Part shown: one piece after another, positions 9,668-19,925 of the stretch
Layout of the letters: the number at the start of each line of letters is the position of its first letter
How positions within the stretch are numbered: the stretch's first letter is position 1
Assembly: GCA_023897205.1 (NCBI GenBank)
Contig: JAHWDD010000004.1
Coordinates: forward strand, 5,890,001-5,954,000
Origin: Exophiala sp. HKRS030
Lineage: Eukaryota; Ascomycota; Eurotiomycetes; Chaetothyriales; Herpotrichiellaceae
Direction of reading: 5' to 3'
Length of the DNA: 64,000 nt
Notes under the pieces: generated by a model
What the model was told of the DNA's origin: nothing
Databases searched by the model: none
What the model saw: the letters and a program-made list of their open reading frames with translations, nothing else
Made by a program: the position numbers and the translations under genes

Positions 9668-12067
9668 CTTCCTGAGTCAGAGACTTTGCTCTCAAAGGCA
9701 AGGCTGCAAAAAATCTGAAGTTGTAGATCTGACCACTACCTGGCAGGGTGAGGAGATGACAGAAGAAAGAAAAGAAGTCTGGTACTCATGATTTGTGGGA
9801 GGAATGCTTCTTATCGAGCAATGCTTTCGTTCATGGAGCCCACGGCCGTCCATAGTAACCGGGCACAGAATGCTATCTCAGGCTCAATCGGCCATCATAC
9901 CATAGCAAGGCGCACTACACAGAGCGAAGTGGTCTCGATCGCGACCCAAATACCCACAAAATAGGATTCTTGCCATTCACAGCCAAACATCATATTCCAC
10001 GCCGCATGTACAGACGTCCAAGGCCAGTTCCACCAATCCTATTGTCCCGGGTATCTGCAAGACCAATGGAAATGGTAAAGCCAATATCCAAATCAAGACA
10101 GAAACTCAACCTGAAACACGATAATCTAATTGGTTGTGGCCGTCAAACACTGAACTCTGTCCGCTGAGTACCTCAGCGTCCACACCAGGCAGTCAGAGCT
10201 CTCGTCCACCAAAGCACTAGATATGCTATCCAACGTTTGGTCTTACCCCGCTACCGACTATTCTCGCTCAGGCTGGCTCGCAGCCAACTCCCCATTGTGA
10301 GTAAAATGCAGTAAACCTTCATGGAGCCTCTCAAGTGCAGATATCTGGGCTTCCTTTCCGCCTCCAGGCAGTCTGGGAAGTACTCATACACAATGAACTA
10401 AATCCGCCTTACCTCTGTGTTTCCGTACCATAGCCTAATCGTGCATTTTCCACAGCTGTGATGCATGAGTCCGTATCTTTCTGCGCTGGCTTCTCTGGGG
10501 CCACAAGGTTCGGTTGGCTAGGGACGGTAATTGGCAAGGCTGACGCGATGAGGGGCTGGGCTAAAAATATTGGGATCTGCGTCCCCCATTCCCCCTCATC
10601 TTGTCGTTCGCTTGATGCCTCTTTTGCCAAGACCTGTCTTGTTACCCCGTGCACAATCTGTAAGTAGATACTTACCAGTAGTAATTGAGCGAACCGCTCT
10701 CAACCTAGCGTCCTGTAACTTTCCAACCTTGCAATCCTTCCTGCGTATTTCCACATTACGGTACTCTGTACCCTCCGAACCCGACTATGTGCACACTTGA
10801 GGCCTCGTTTCGATCGACTCAATCGGCCGCCACTCCCATAGCCTACGACGACTGGAACCCGGGCCGGCACGGCAACACCAGGCGAAGGAGTCGGATTGGT
10901 ATTTTTGGTCATGGTTGCCTTGCGGTAAGGCACCGACCACCAACTGACTACCTAAGTAACTAGAACCTGTCCCGTGGATTTCGGCATTGTGTCGGGTTAG
11001 GCATCTTTTGAGACTTCGTGATTCGGTCATGTTCAACGAAGAAGAACGCCGTGTTGGCTCTGGAGTGGTTATTTTGGAAAGGTTGGTGGTTTGTCTGTAA
11101 CTGGGCTAAGCATCCAGCTTATTGCTTTTGCATATCCGACCCAGCCTCAAGGTGAGTTCCTTCCCTTTCTCCAAATCGCCTATGGTTCGGCGTAGAAGAA
11201 AGAATGTAAGTCACCTGCGAGGTTGAGGGCTTCACTGGAGTATTTCATGTCTTCGACCGACGATCCACGACCCACGACTGGTGTGGTTGAGTGCCAGGTT
11301 AGCCGGACGAATTAATTTCACGCGGACGATTCTGCTGCTTTTGCGAGCTCGTTGCCTCGCAGTGCCTTGCTTTGCACTGGCTACCCTCTTCGGTGGTGCT
11401 GGTAGTGTGATAGGTGAAGAGTTCCAGCTGATAGCGCTGAATCCTACAAATTATGCCCTGTGCTGCGATGAGATGAACAACGAGGCTGAAGAACCGCGGC
11501 TAGCCGTTACTTGCGGATTTGCAATAGCGACGAATGAAAGCGATGTGGCCGTGGCACCATCGCTTGCTCCATGTGCTCTTCTGAGACAGTCTCTTGAGTG
11601 AGTACGTATAGTGTCACGGTTGGAACCACTTCGTGTAGATGGGAGGGTGGTCATCTCGATACTGGTTTCGAGCACTTGGCTCAACTTGACTCAATTCGAC
11701 TTGATGTGCAGATTATTTGAGCTTGCTCCTCGTGTGAGTCAAGGATGAGGCTGAACAGTATGCATCCATGTGGTCGGCATGGTAGTTCATTAGTCTCGAG
11801 AATGAGCGGGGAACGACACACGTAACAGAAAGGTCCATCCCTTTCCAGCTGTCCTCAATCTTTCGCAAATTCTACTGCATAACTCGCTTACATCAGTGAT
11901 CGGGCACGTCTTGGATATCGGAAATCGACGGCAAAATGTCATCATGGGTCGTGCAGTGAGATTTCGCGTTTCTCAATCAAAACTATAGCATGGATCTTTG
12001 CCACAACACCTGGAAGATGCCATACTTCCTCGAAGGCCGCATCATTGCAAAAGATGCCGTCCAAAAC
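9668..12067. other. Gene-poor stretch of 2.4 kb
   Basis: No open frame here shows a domain, signal peptide or convincing splice structure. The longest are about 105 residues without ATG support or recognisable composition. I see no terminal repeats or transposase remnants. The ends are presumed promoter of the GTPase gene and 3' region of the HET gene. Confidence 0.5.
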
Positions 12068-13921
12068 TCACCTAAGTTGGAAACTACGCTCCGTACTGGC
12101 CTTGGGGTCGTCCACTGCTTGACCCTCCATCAGGCCATACACGAAGCATTCGCCAATCAGTGTGAAGTGTCCGAATCTCAACTCTCGAAGAACGACGGGC
12201 ACGCTACAGCCATTCAGAACGCATATCCAATCACCTGGTTCCAAAGCTTCAGGCCCTACCCCGATGTAGTTGTTTTCCTTTGTCCTGAACATCCTCCGGT
12301 TCCATATTGAGGCCTGGACTCTACGCAGAAATTCGACCAGGTGAGCGTGTTTCCTGCATATCGTCAAGAGCTTTGTGGTGCTAATATTTGAAGTGCTCAG
12401 AAGTCGGAAGGAGCTCTCGCAAGCTTTCCTGTACCACGTGGGCGGGTTGTCACCTTCAGCGTTTCGGTCAACTACCAGAGTCCTCCAGAAAGCCTCTGGA
12501 ACCGGGTCTTTGGCACGGTTGTGCCATCCCCCAAGGTGCTGCCACTTTTCAGGAATATTTGCGTCATACGATGGACCGCCGTCCACTTCAATCTTGTCAA
12601 CGTGTATGCCACCGGTCGAGAGATATGAGGCGAAAATCCCTCTTGGATCAGAAAAGTCGGCGTGCCCTTGGTGCCAAATTCTTCCCTTCGAGGCATGATA
12701 GCTCCCTCTTCCAGGGAGACCAACAAGACTATCTGCGTTCTGACGATCATATTGTCCGTCCTGACGCCTCACAAAAGCAAATTTAGACATTTCACAGACA
12801 TAACTTTGCCCATATTCGAGTGTAGGTGCCCATGGTCGGCAGACAATGTCTAGCGAACCGGTACTCGAAACGATATAACTGACAGCATCGTGGAAAACAT
12901 CTCTCGAGGGTCGACTGTAGTCATGGGTCGTGAATTTTTTGACTGCCTCAGGGTAAGGCCTTGCGAGTGCCAGGACTGAATAAATGGCGTCCGACGGGTG
13001 TGTGATGGCGAACATTGGTAGAATTGCCAGCAGTGTTTCAAGATCGTAGCGGTACTCCAAGATATCCCCATCACTGTTTTTGCGAAAGATGTTCGCGGAG
13101 ATATTCACCAGGCTTGTGGCACCCGGAGCTTGAACCTCTCCTATCTCGAGCGGCGCTTCGATGGCAAGCTTGGTGGACAAATCTAGCCATCTGGATTGGA
13201 ATAGTGCCAGGGCATCAGTGAAATCGGTCCACGAGCATTGTTTCGAGCCGCAGTGAACTGTGGCACGTCTAGCCAGCGCCATCTCTTGGACAATCCATCT
13301 TCTTTGAAACCATGGCCTTCCAATGAGCTTCGTCAGTGCCAACCATTGCCTACTGTACGCAGGGTCCACCACCAAGTCCTCGAAGCGAAATAAATCCAGT
13401 ATTTGCGGGATGAAATCCATGGCAAGATCACTATCGTCGGCCGAAGATCCGAGCCAAATGCATACGTTGACGGCATTGTGGAAGATCTCGGCGAACATCT
13501 GCACCTGGCGGTCTTTCTCATTCGAATCTTTCTGATCAATGGAGAGGAAGTCCAGATACAGGGTCCTGAAATTCTTTGGATAACGGAGCTGTTGAAGAGC
13601 AGCTTCCAGTTGTGAATGGACATTCACTGCGACACTTTTCGCAAAGCTCCCTACCACGACCTTTGAAGTTGCCGTCTGGGTGCCCCAGATGTACGAGAGT
13701 GCTTCATAAGGACTGGATTCTACCAACGGCGGCCCTGATCCTAGATTGCCCTCCTCAGCATGTTTTATGTCGCTGCCTGGAATTTCGTGGCCTAGATTGA
13801 GTTTCGGCTTGACCTCCCCTCCCCAAATTTGAAGCTGGATGGGAGTTCCGTACTCGCCTGGGTGCAGCAGTATAAGTCGGATTTCGTTGCCTTTTATCGG
13901 CCAATATGTTATTCCGGCCAT
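12068..13921 (-). CDS. Heterokaryon incompatibility (HET) domain protein
   Basis: This is a single 617-residue frame with no intron. The HET domain (PF06985) covers about residues 70-225, with its three classical blocks: YEALSYIWG at the start, FRTLYLDFLSIDQKDSNEKDRQVQMF-like middle (the usual W-I-D-A-I-C-I-N-Q is diverged to LDFLSIDQKD), and NVCIWLGSSADDSD. The C-terminal 390 residues are typical of stand-alone HET proteins: a conserved segment ending GDWICVLNGCSVPVVLR, seen in many such genes. HET domains are linked to non-self recognition and programmed cell death in filamentous fungi, but most genomes hold dozens and few are proven incompatibility genes. The start ATG at 13919-13921 opens directly on a plausible N-terminus. 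Confidence 0.93.
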   Translation of the reverse strand: MAGITYWPIKGNEIRLILLHPGEYGTPIQLQIWGGEVKPKLNLGHEIPGSDIKHAEEGNLGSGPPLVESSPYEALSYIWGTQTATSKVVVGSFAKSVAVNVHSQLEAALQQLRYPKNFRTLYLDFLSIDQKDSNEKDRQVQMFAEIFHNAVNVCIWLGSSADDSDLAMDFIPQILDLFRFEDLVVDPAYSRQWLALTKLIGRPWFQRRWIVQEMALARRATVHCGSKQCSWTDFTDALALFQSRWLDLSTKLAIEAPLEIGEVQAPGATSLVNISANIFRKNSDGDILEYRYDLETLLAILPMFAITHPSDAIYSVLALARPYPEAVKKFTTHDYSRPSRDVFHDAVSYIVSSTGSLDIVCRPWAPTLEYGQSYVCEMSKFAFVRRQDGQYDRQNADSLVGLPGRGSYHASKGRIWHQGHADFSDPRGIFASYLSTGGIHVDKIEVDGGPSYDANIPEKWQHLGGWHNRAKDPVPEAFWRTLVVDRNAEGDNPPTWYRKACESSFRLLSTSNISTTKLLTICRKHAHLVEFLRRVQASIWNRRMFRTKENNYIGVGPEALEPGDWICVLNGCSVPVVLRELRFGHFTLIGECFVYGLMEGQAVDDPKASTERSFQLR

Positions 13922-14321
13922 GCAGCAGAGAACCGCGTAAAATTGATAAGTGGTGTTAGTACGTGGTCAAATGTCGAGATCTGTGTAATGTTGTGTGAGG
14001 CTGAGGAGGTCAAAGTGCTCCCGAATAAGAGAAACCTCGCGTATCGAACCAATCGCGAGACGGATTTCATGTTGCGGGCAAGTGCACTCAGACGTTGACG
14101 ACAATCGTCCTTTCTTTGTGGAACTACATGTTTGACGTGAGAAGAGACAACCATGACCAACGCCAGCGTTTCTCGTTTCAATGTTAATCTGATAGATACA
14201 TACATGCATACATAAATACAAAAATGCAAAAATACATGAATTGCACATGCGGCGCTGATAAAACAATTGAGACTACACGCCAGGGTTGCACAAGCCTTTT
14301 CCGAGAGAATTAATTATTTTC
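13922..14321. other. Intergenic, AT-rich simple sequence
   Basis: This is the promoter region of the HET gene and the 3' end of the sulfurase gene. Around 14198-14245 there is an A/T-rich run of ATACATG/AAATGC-like units. Nothing codes. Confidence 0.5.
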
Positions 14322-16540
14322 TCATGAAGCAGTTGTCACCACCTTCCTTTTGAACAGTCCATGTAGTAATGCGCGAGAGCTAGGTTTGTGAACCTCATAG
14401 ACAGCTTTTTCCGTGAATGTCTCTGACCCAAGCTCGAATTCCGAAGTGACAACCCTGTTTGATTTGGCTGCAGCATACAACTTGTCCGACCAGCTTTTCT
14501 TTCTTATTGGCTGACGCGAGGCTCGAGATGTTTTCTTCGATGTCTTCGTCGTTTCGCAGACTTGGCCGAAAGCTTGAGCATGCTCTTGGTAGTGGGATTT
14601 CAAGGCTTCGGCGTTCGTGAAATGTTGGTTGCATGACCAGAAGACGCAGACGTTTCGATTTGATATCGGTACGGTCCTCGGCCGCTTCGCGTGGCGGGCT
14701 AATGTGCATGGTTTCCCGAGGATGGTGGTGAAGAAGTGTTGGACTTTAGGGTCAAGATATGGGAAGCCACTGACTGTGGTTGGCTCGTCGTAGGAAGTAG
14801 CAGTGATAGTCTTGGCTGCTTTATCTTGACCTTCCCATAGATTGACGTTGATAGAAGTTACTGAAGAACTGTTATCTGGCGGACCCTGGTAGCTGATGTT
14901 CATAAGCACTTGTGCCGGATCCATGTGTACACTGAATTGTTGTAGCTGTTTCTCATGCCCCGTTAAACGCCCGCCAGTTGACAGATCCATGATGAACCAT
15001 CCTCCATTCAAGCCAGAGTATTCGATATCCGCCTCCACGGTAGAGTAGAAGTTCCTGAATGGTATCGGAAATGACAGACATCCATCGATCGGATGTATAA
15101 CAGAGGTGACAAGATTCTGAGAAGAATTCAAGCTCAATGCCCTCGAGGCACTAGATTCACTGCTCCAGACAAAAAAGTGACGAACAAAATCGATGAATCT
15201 TTGAACATCGCCCTTGGTAGACATGGGTCCCATGCTTATCCGAATGATTCCGGTGGGCTTTCCACCTAAGACATCAACACTATCACCACAGCGCATGCCT
15301 CGCAACAGATTTCGCTTCATTTCGGATGAACTCAGATTGAGCGTCGTGGCAATACCACCGGGGTTGCACACGCCTCCAGTTCGCAGCTGAATGCCGCAAG
15401 CTACGGCGAGGGCTTCGAAGCGACTTTTGCCAATCATCTTGCCTTGTGGACATTGCACATTGAAAGCAACGATCGGACCTTGAGTTCGAGACTGGCCGTA
15501 CTCTGCCCTAGAGTCTTTGTAGATGATGACGACATTGGTCCCGTTGTAGTGTTTGAGTTTGTTCAATTCCGTGTATGCGTAATGTGAAAGATGTGTTGCC
15601 CAGGCTGATGTTTGTAGTGGCGAGTGGTATATTCTTTTATGCACGTCCATGGCATGCTTCAGTGCTATGATGTTGTGGAATGGAAGTGTGCCATCTTCCA
15701 ATGCTTCGTGGGGATGGGAGTCGTGTGACTGATGCCATGAGTCTCCAACGGAAACGACCATATCGACAGTCCCGCCGCCGAAATACTTGCGCGAGAGTAG
15801 AACATCACTAGATTCTCTCCGGACAATAAGAGCACCTAGATCTGGGAACCCGAAGATTTTGTAAAACGAGAGAGTGACAAAGTCTGGAGCTGTGTCATGA
15901 TCACTAAGATCAAGTGCTCCGGTGGTGAGGAATGAGGCAGCATCGAGCAAGGTGTATGTGCGAGACGATTGTCCTCTGGTCTTTGACCTGATTTTTCCTG
16001 CCCATTCTAAGGGTGGTCGGTATCCCGTCATGTTTGACTGTGCGGGATAGGCAAACAAACGAATATCATCTTGCGAAACAGCGAGGTCAGAATCAATCCA
16101 TGACTCAACATCTGTGTCTGAGGTAAAGCATTTGTGTCCCTGAGAGGCCAACTCTCGCACTCCCACTAGACTTGTATGCGCATCCCTGTGATATCCATAC
16201 CAGAATCCACGATCTTGAAAAGCCTGCGCAACCAGCCTGATCGCAGCAGTGGCATTTGCAACGAAGATCAGATCAAACTTTTTGGGGTCGGCATGAAAGA
16301 AGTTGAGAACAAGCCGCCGCACATCGTTGACACATACAGTTGATAGGGCAGAAGAAGCCGAGGCTGAATGGGGGTTGCCATATAGACTTGATGTCATGTC
16401 TCGAGCGAAAGACTGTATCGTTGACTGGGCGTATAATGTGGTTCCAGCATGGTCGAGGTATGTGGTATCAAGCAATTGGGGATATTCTTGGGGCGGATCT
16501 GTTCGATGTGGCTACTATAGTCCGATATAATTGCAGACAT
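14322..16540 (-). CDS. hxB: Molybdenum cofactor sulfurase (hxB/MOCOS type) with C2H2 tail
   Basis: The N-terminal 420 residues are a class-V aminotransferase/cysteine desulfurase: TYLDHAGTTLY at the start, the PLP lysine in SFYKIFG, and the persulfide cysteine in RTGGVCNPGG. A MOSC N-terminal beta-barrel segment follows (GGWFIMDLSTGGRLT). The family sulfurates Moco of xanthine dehydrogenase and aldehyde oxidase-type enzymes. One base is missing in the G run 16490-16493: MSAIISDYSSHIEQIR from the ATG at 16540 is in one frame and EYPQLLDTTYLDHAG in the next. Corrected length is 739, against about 830 in the family. The MOSC core, with its usual SNESPIL and later FRANI motifs, is absent in all frames. 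Instead the last 110 residues hold a C2H2 zinc finger (14580-14648) and a basic tail. Confidence 0.85.
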
Positions 16541-17870
16541 TTTTGGCCAAAGAGAGACAGGCGTTGGCTTTGGAAAATCCCTTCCTGATCTCGAATTGTC
16601 GATTTGGAAAATGGTCTTTGTGCGAGATATCTTCCACTTCGATGCCGTTGGTGATTGTGTTACAAAGGAAGAGCAGGGGCTTCAGACGCAAATCAAGTGC
16701 TTCATATATACTTGTATGTTCAGGCGTTCCGCGCGTTGGAGTGACCCACGTGTAAGACACACGGCCCTATCGAGAGTCATCACATCCTCAGGCTGCAAGC
16801 CTAATCAAACAATATCCGGGGAACCAATTCGTAGTATCGGGGATCACGGTCTCGCCGTTTACATCTCATTGGACTTGAAAGCTTGAACGTCGCGACCATA
16901 TACTAAAAGGGGTAGTGTCGCTCAATCCGTAGTCTGAGCGGTCAAAGAAATGCACCGCAAAGCCTCAGCCTTCCCTTTCGTTGATCACAGAGCTCCAAAA
17001 TGGACCATGTGCGTCGCGGCTAAGGTGGTTGGCATCGCCCTCTGTTGTGTACCCCTTATGCATTCCTTGTGCAAAGTCGGTCTGTGACAGAGGCTGTGGA
17101 CTCATGTCCCGTTGGCTGATAGTCAAAGACTGTGGACTCCAAGCTGCATCGTTGGGCGTTATTTTGACGTGAGACTCCGACCTATGGCTTCCCAAGTTCT
17201 GATTGGGTTCGCGACTAGGGATCGGACGACCAATGTTTGATGTTGAGCATCTCCCGGCGCGTGTCCACGAACACAGCAATTCTGATGTCAGTGAATATAA
17301 AGTTCATTGATTAATTCCTTGAAATACGAAGTGCAGACGGAGCGAGCGACTCGAGTGTACAGCCCGTAGATCCTCCTAGTTCCACAGCTTCCTGTCGCCG
17401 AGACCAGACTGGAAATTTCCTCGACGTGGTGCGAGTCTTGCAGATATCATCACGTGGTAGACACTGGATTCGATGGAAGACGCTTCAGAATACGAGAAGC
17501 TGAAGGACTTGACCAACAGGAGACTGATGGCTGGCTGGCTGTTAAGTGCTTGAATGCGCCCCGGACGCTCGTTCCGCAGAAAACGTAGACGAGAAATTCA
17601 AAACGAGTCTAGTTCGATGCGGCTTCAGCCAAGCCACGCGCCATTGTTATCGTGGGCTCGTTGGCATCTCCCTTCACCTCTTCGGGAAACACTCATCTCG
17701 CCAAAACAATAGATAGATTCATTCATTCATTCACACTCAGCGAATTGCTATGTGGCAGCACGTCTGTACGGTACCAAAGATAGTATCTAGCAAAGGTTTC
17801 GACAGGGACCTTGGATCAAAACATGAAGCATCATGAACCTATCATCTCGTCACCCTCTCATAAGCCCAGG
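16541..17870. other. Intergenic
   Basis: This is promoter of the sulfurase gene and 3' region of NMD3. A short TTCA repeat lies near 17716-17733. A minus-strand open frame at 16965-17279 shows no domain and is not called. Confidence 0.5.
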
Positions 17871-19414
17871 TCATGATTCCATGTCATTCACGTTCAAGTC
17901 GTCAAAGTCCTCCAAGAGCTCATCCATATTGATTTGAGGCACTTCATCGTCGGCTGACGTTGCAATACTCATTTCGTCTGCCGCCCTCCGCTGTTGCTGT
18001 GCCTTGTACAGAGCCAGGGTCTGTCTCAATTCAGGGTCCTCCTCAACGTCTCGCAAGAACATCTCATAATCCGCATCCATACGCTCTTGGTCTGCCTTCT
18101 TGGGTAGCAGTTCTCCTTCGTCTTTCTCCATACGCTTGAGGCGCCAACTACGGGCCTTTGTCTTCTTCTTCCTAGCATAGAATTTCTTGACTAATAGCAC
18201 ATCTGGTATTGTCGATGCATATGTATTGCTTTTTTCGAGCTCTTCGAACTGGGGGTTGTTGAAGTTGGTTCCGGTCAAATGGTAACCGAGAACTGAGTCT
18301 CCAGCATGCAGGACACCTCCAAGATGTGTTCTGCAGAAGTATGTCGTGTCATTGACTCCAAGATCTGATGCTCTTGCAACTGTGACTTCTGCACCAAAGA
18401 ATCGACCATTTTGTGTGGCTGTTGGTTCAATGTCCAAGACAATGAATTCCACAAGTTCTTTGACATCAGCCAAGCTCTTAAAGGGAGCCCTCCAATAGAT
18501 GGCCGAGGGAGATCTGCAGTCTGTAACGTGTTGGGGTCAATCAGATTGACCGACGTACCAACGCGGTAACATAATGACAGGGGTGAGATGTTACCAATTG
18601 ACTTGGCCAATTTGGTGGGTAGCGCCACAAGGTCGTCCTTGCAGACTGGAAGGAGTTCGCATGAGTAGGTGAATTTGTACGATTTGGTTGAGGTATGAAT
18701 ATCCATCGAGATCAGTTCTTGCGACTTTTTGACCTTGACTGGTGCAACCGATGTCAGAAAGTCTACAAATTTTTCGGCATGGTTTCGTTGAGCGAAATAA
18801 AAATCAAGTCCATCCTTGACTTCCTTGATATTGATGGTGTCTTTGTGTGCGCCATGTTTTAGAAGAAGTTGTTCGAGATAGAGGAAAGTCCGCTTATGTG
18901 GAACTTTTTGTCGGACCTGTACCGATGCACGCCATGTATTTGGGGTATATGACTTGGCACATTCAGGACATTGTTGGTAAGCGACCACGTATTCGACCTC
19001 AAACGTCTGTTGTAAGATGGTGCCTTCATAGGCTTCTTGCTGTACTGTGATTTTGACCTTGACTCTTCTGGAATGGGGTTCGGTCCACAGGAAGCTGGCG
19101 TCAATGATTCTGACCTTGTTGAGACCCCGAAGTTTCTTCAAACATAAAGCCAATAACTCTCTGCTTTCTAGACCCGCGGACACCCATTGAGTTGGCGGAC
19201 TTAACCATCGTTCACAATCTCTGCATGTGTGAAGAACGCCCTCTCGTTGAATACCTTCTGATACATCAGTCGTCAATTTAATACAATCATAACACAGTGC
19301 TCCTGCCGACTGTGTTCCATCAATCGGAGCGCCACAATTACAGCAGAGGATGGTGGCTGTTTGTTGTGGACGATGGATCGATGGCAACGCCACAGAGTCG
19401 AGATCCATCGACAT
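17871..19414 (-). CDS. NMD3: 60S ribosomal export protein NMD3
   Basis: The N-terminus from MSMDLDSVALPS has the treble-clef zinc-binding array of NMD3: CCNCGAPI, CYDC, CRDCERW and, after the first beta domain, CPECAKS. The rest follows the family order to an acidic C-terminus with export-signal-like leucines (INMDELLEDFDDLNV). NMD3 is the adaptor that links pre-60S subunits to Crm1 for nuclear export and is essential in yeast. The frame breaks once: TLQTADLP is followed one frame over by the conserved SAIYWRAPFKSLADVKELV. One base added to the G run 18507-18509 restores 514 residues, the usual size. Because both flanks are highly conserved and no splice sites fit, I read this as an assembly error. 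An in-frame upstream ATG at 19498 is less likely. It faces the HIBCH-type gene across about 510 bp. Confidence 0.95.
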
Positions 19415-19925
19415 GGTGACGATTCTGCCTTGTCTACTTGTCTCTGGTTTGGTCGAATGGAATGAATAAAGAAGAGAATAGGATGATGGTGGAAACACTT
19501 AAACAAGGGTCAAATTGGTCAGAATTTGATAGAAGAATTCTTTAGAGACGGTGACTGAATTATTCAGACTTTTGCCACTCCGCAAATCAAATCCCAGGCA
19601 TGCCATGACATTCCCACATCGTCTGGGCGAGCTTGGGTGTGGGTGTGGACGAGTCATCAGTCATCAAGCGCCGAGATTTTATGCCAAGACAACTGCTGGG
19701 ATCCCCATTATGCTTCGCCCAATTAATCCGTACGTCGGAATTTAGTGAAAGTCAATGCAAGCTACACGTGATCCTTTCATTGCCTCGGGCCGGGAGCATC
19801 TCCGAGATTTGACCTCTCCGCAGGACGAAATCCAGTAACTCCCAAGTCCGCAATATTTATTGAAGGGCATTTCCAAAAGGCCATAGTTCACTGCGGATGA
19901 CTGTCACTCCTCGCCACTCTCAGTC
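19415..19925. promoter_or_regulatory. Shared divergent promoter region, NMD3 and HIBCH-type gene
   Basis: About 510 bp separates the two divergent start codons. No specific factor site is asserted beyond an ACACGTGA element near 19764. Confidence 0.4.

Noticed and set aside
11281..11601. 106-residue plus-strand frame with a hydrophobic start
   Set aside because: It begins with GTG, not ATG, and lacks any known domain.
16965..17279. Minus-strand frame of 104 residues
   Set aside because: There is no domain, and it is isolated between two complete genes.
18500..18520. Programmed frameshifting in NMD3
   Set aside because: No slippery heptamer or known precedent in this family, and the same kind of break occurs in many unrelated genes in this window.
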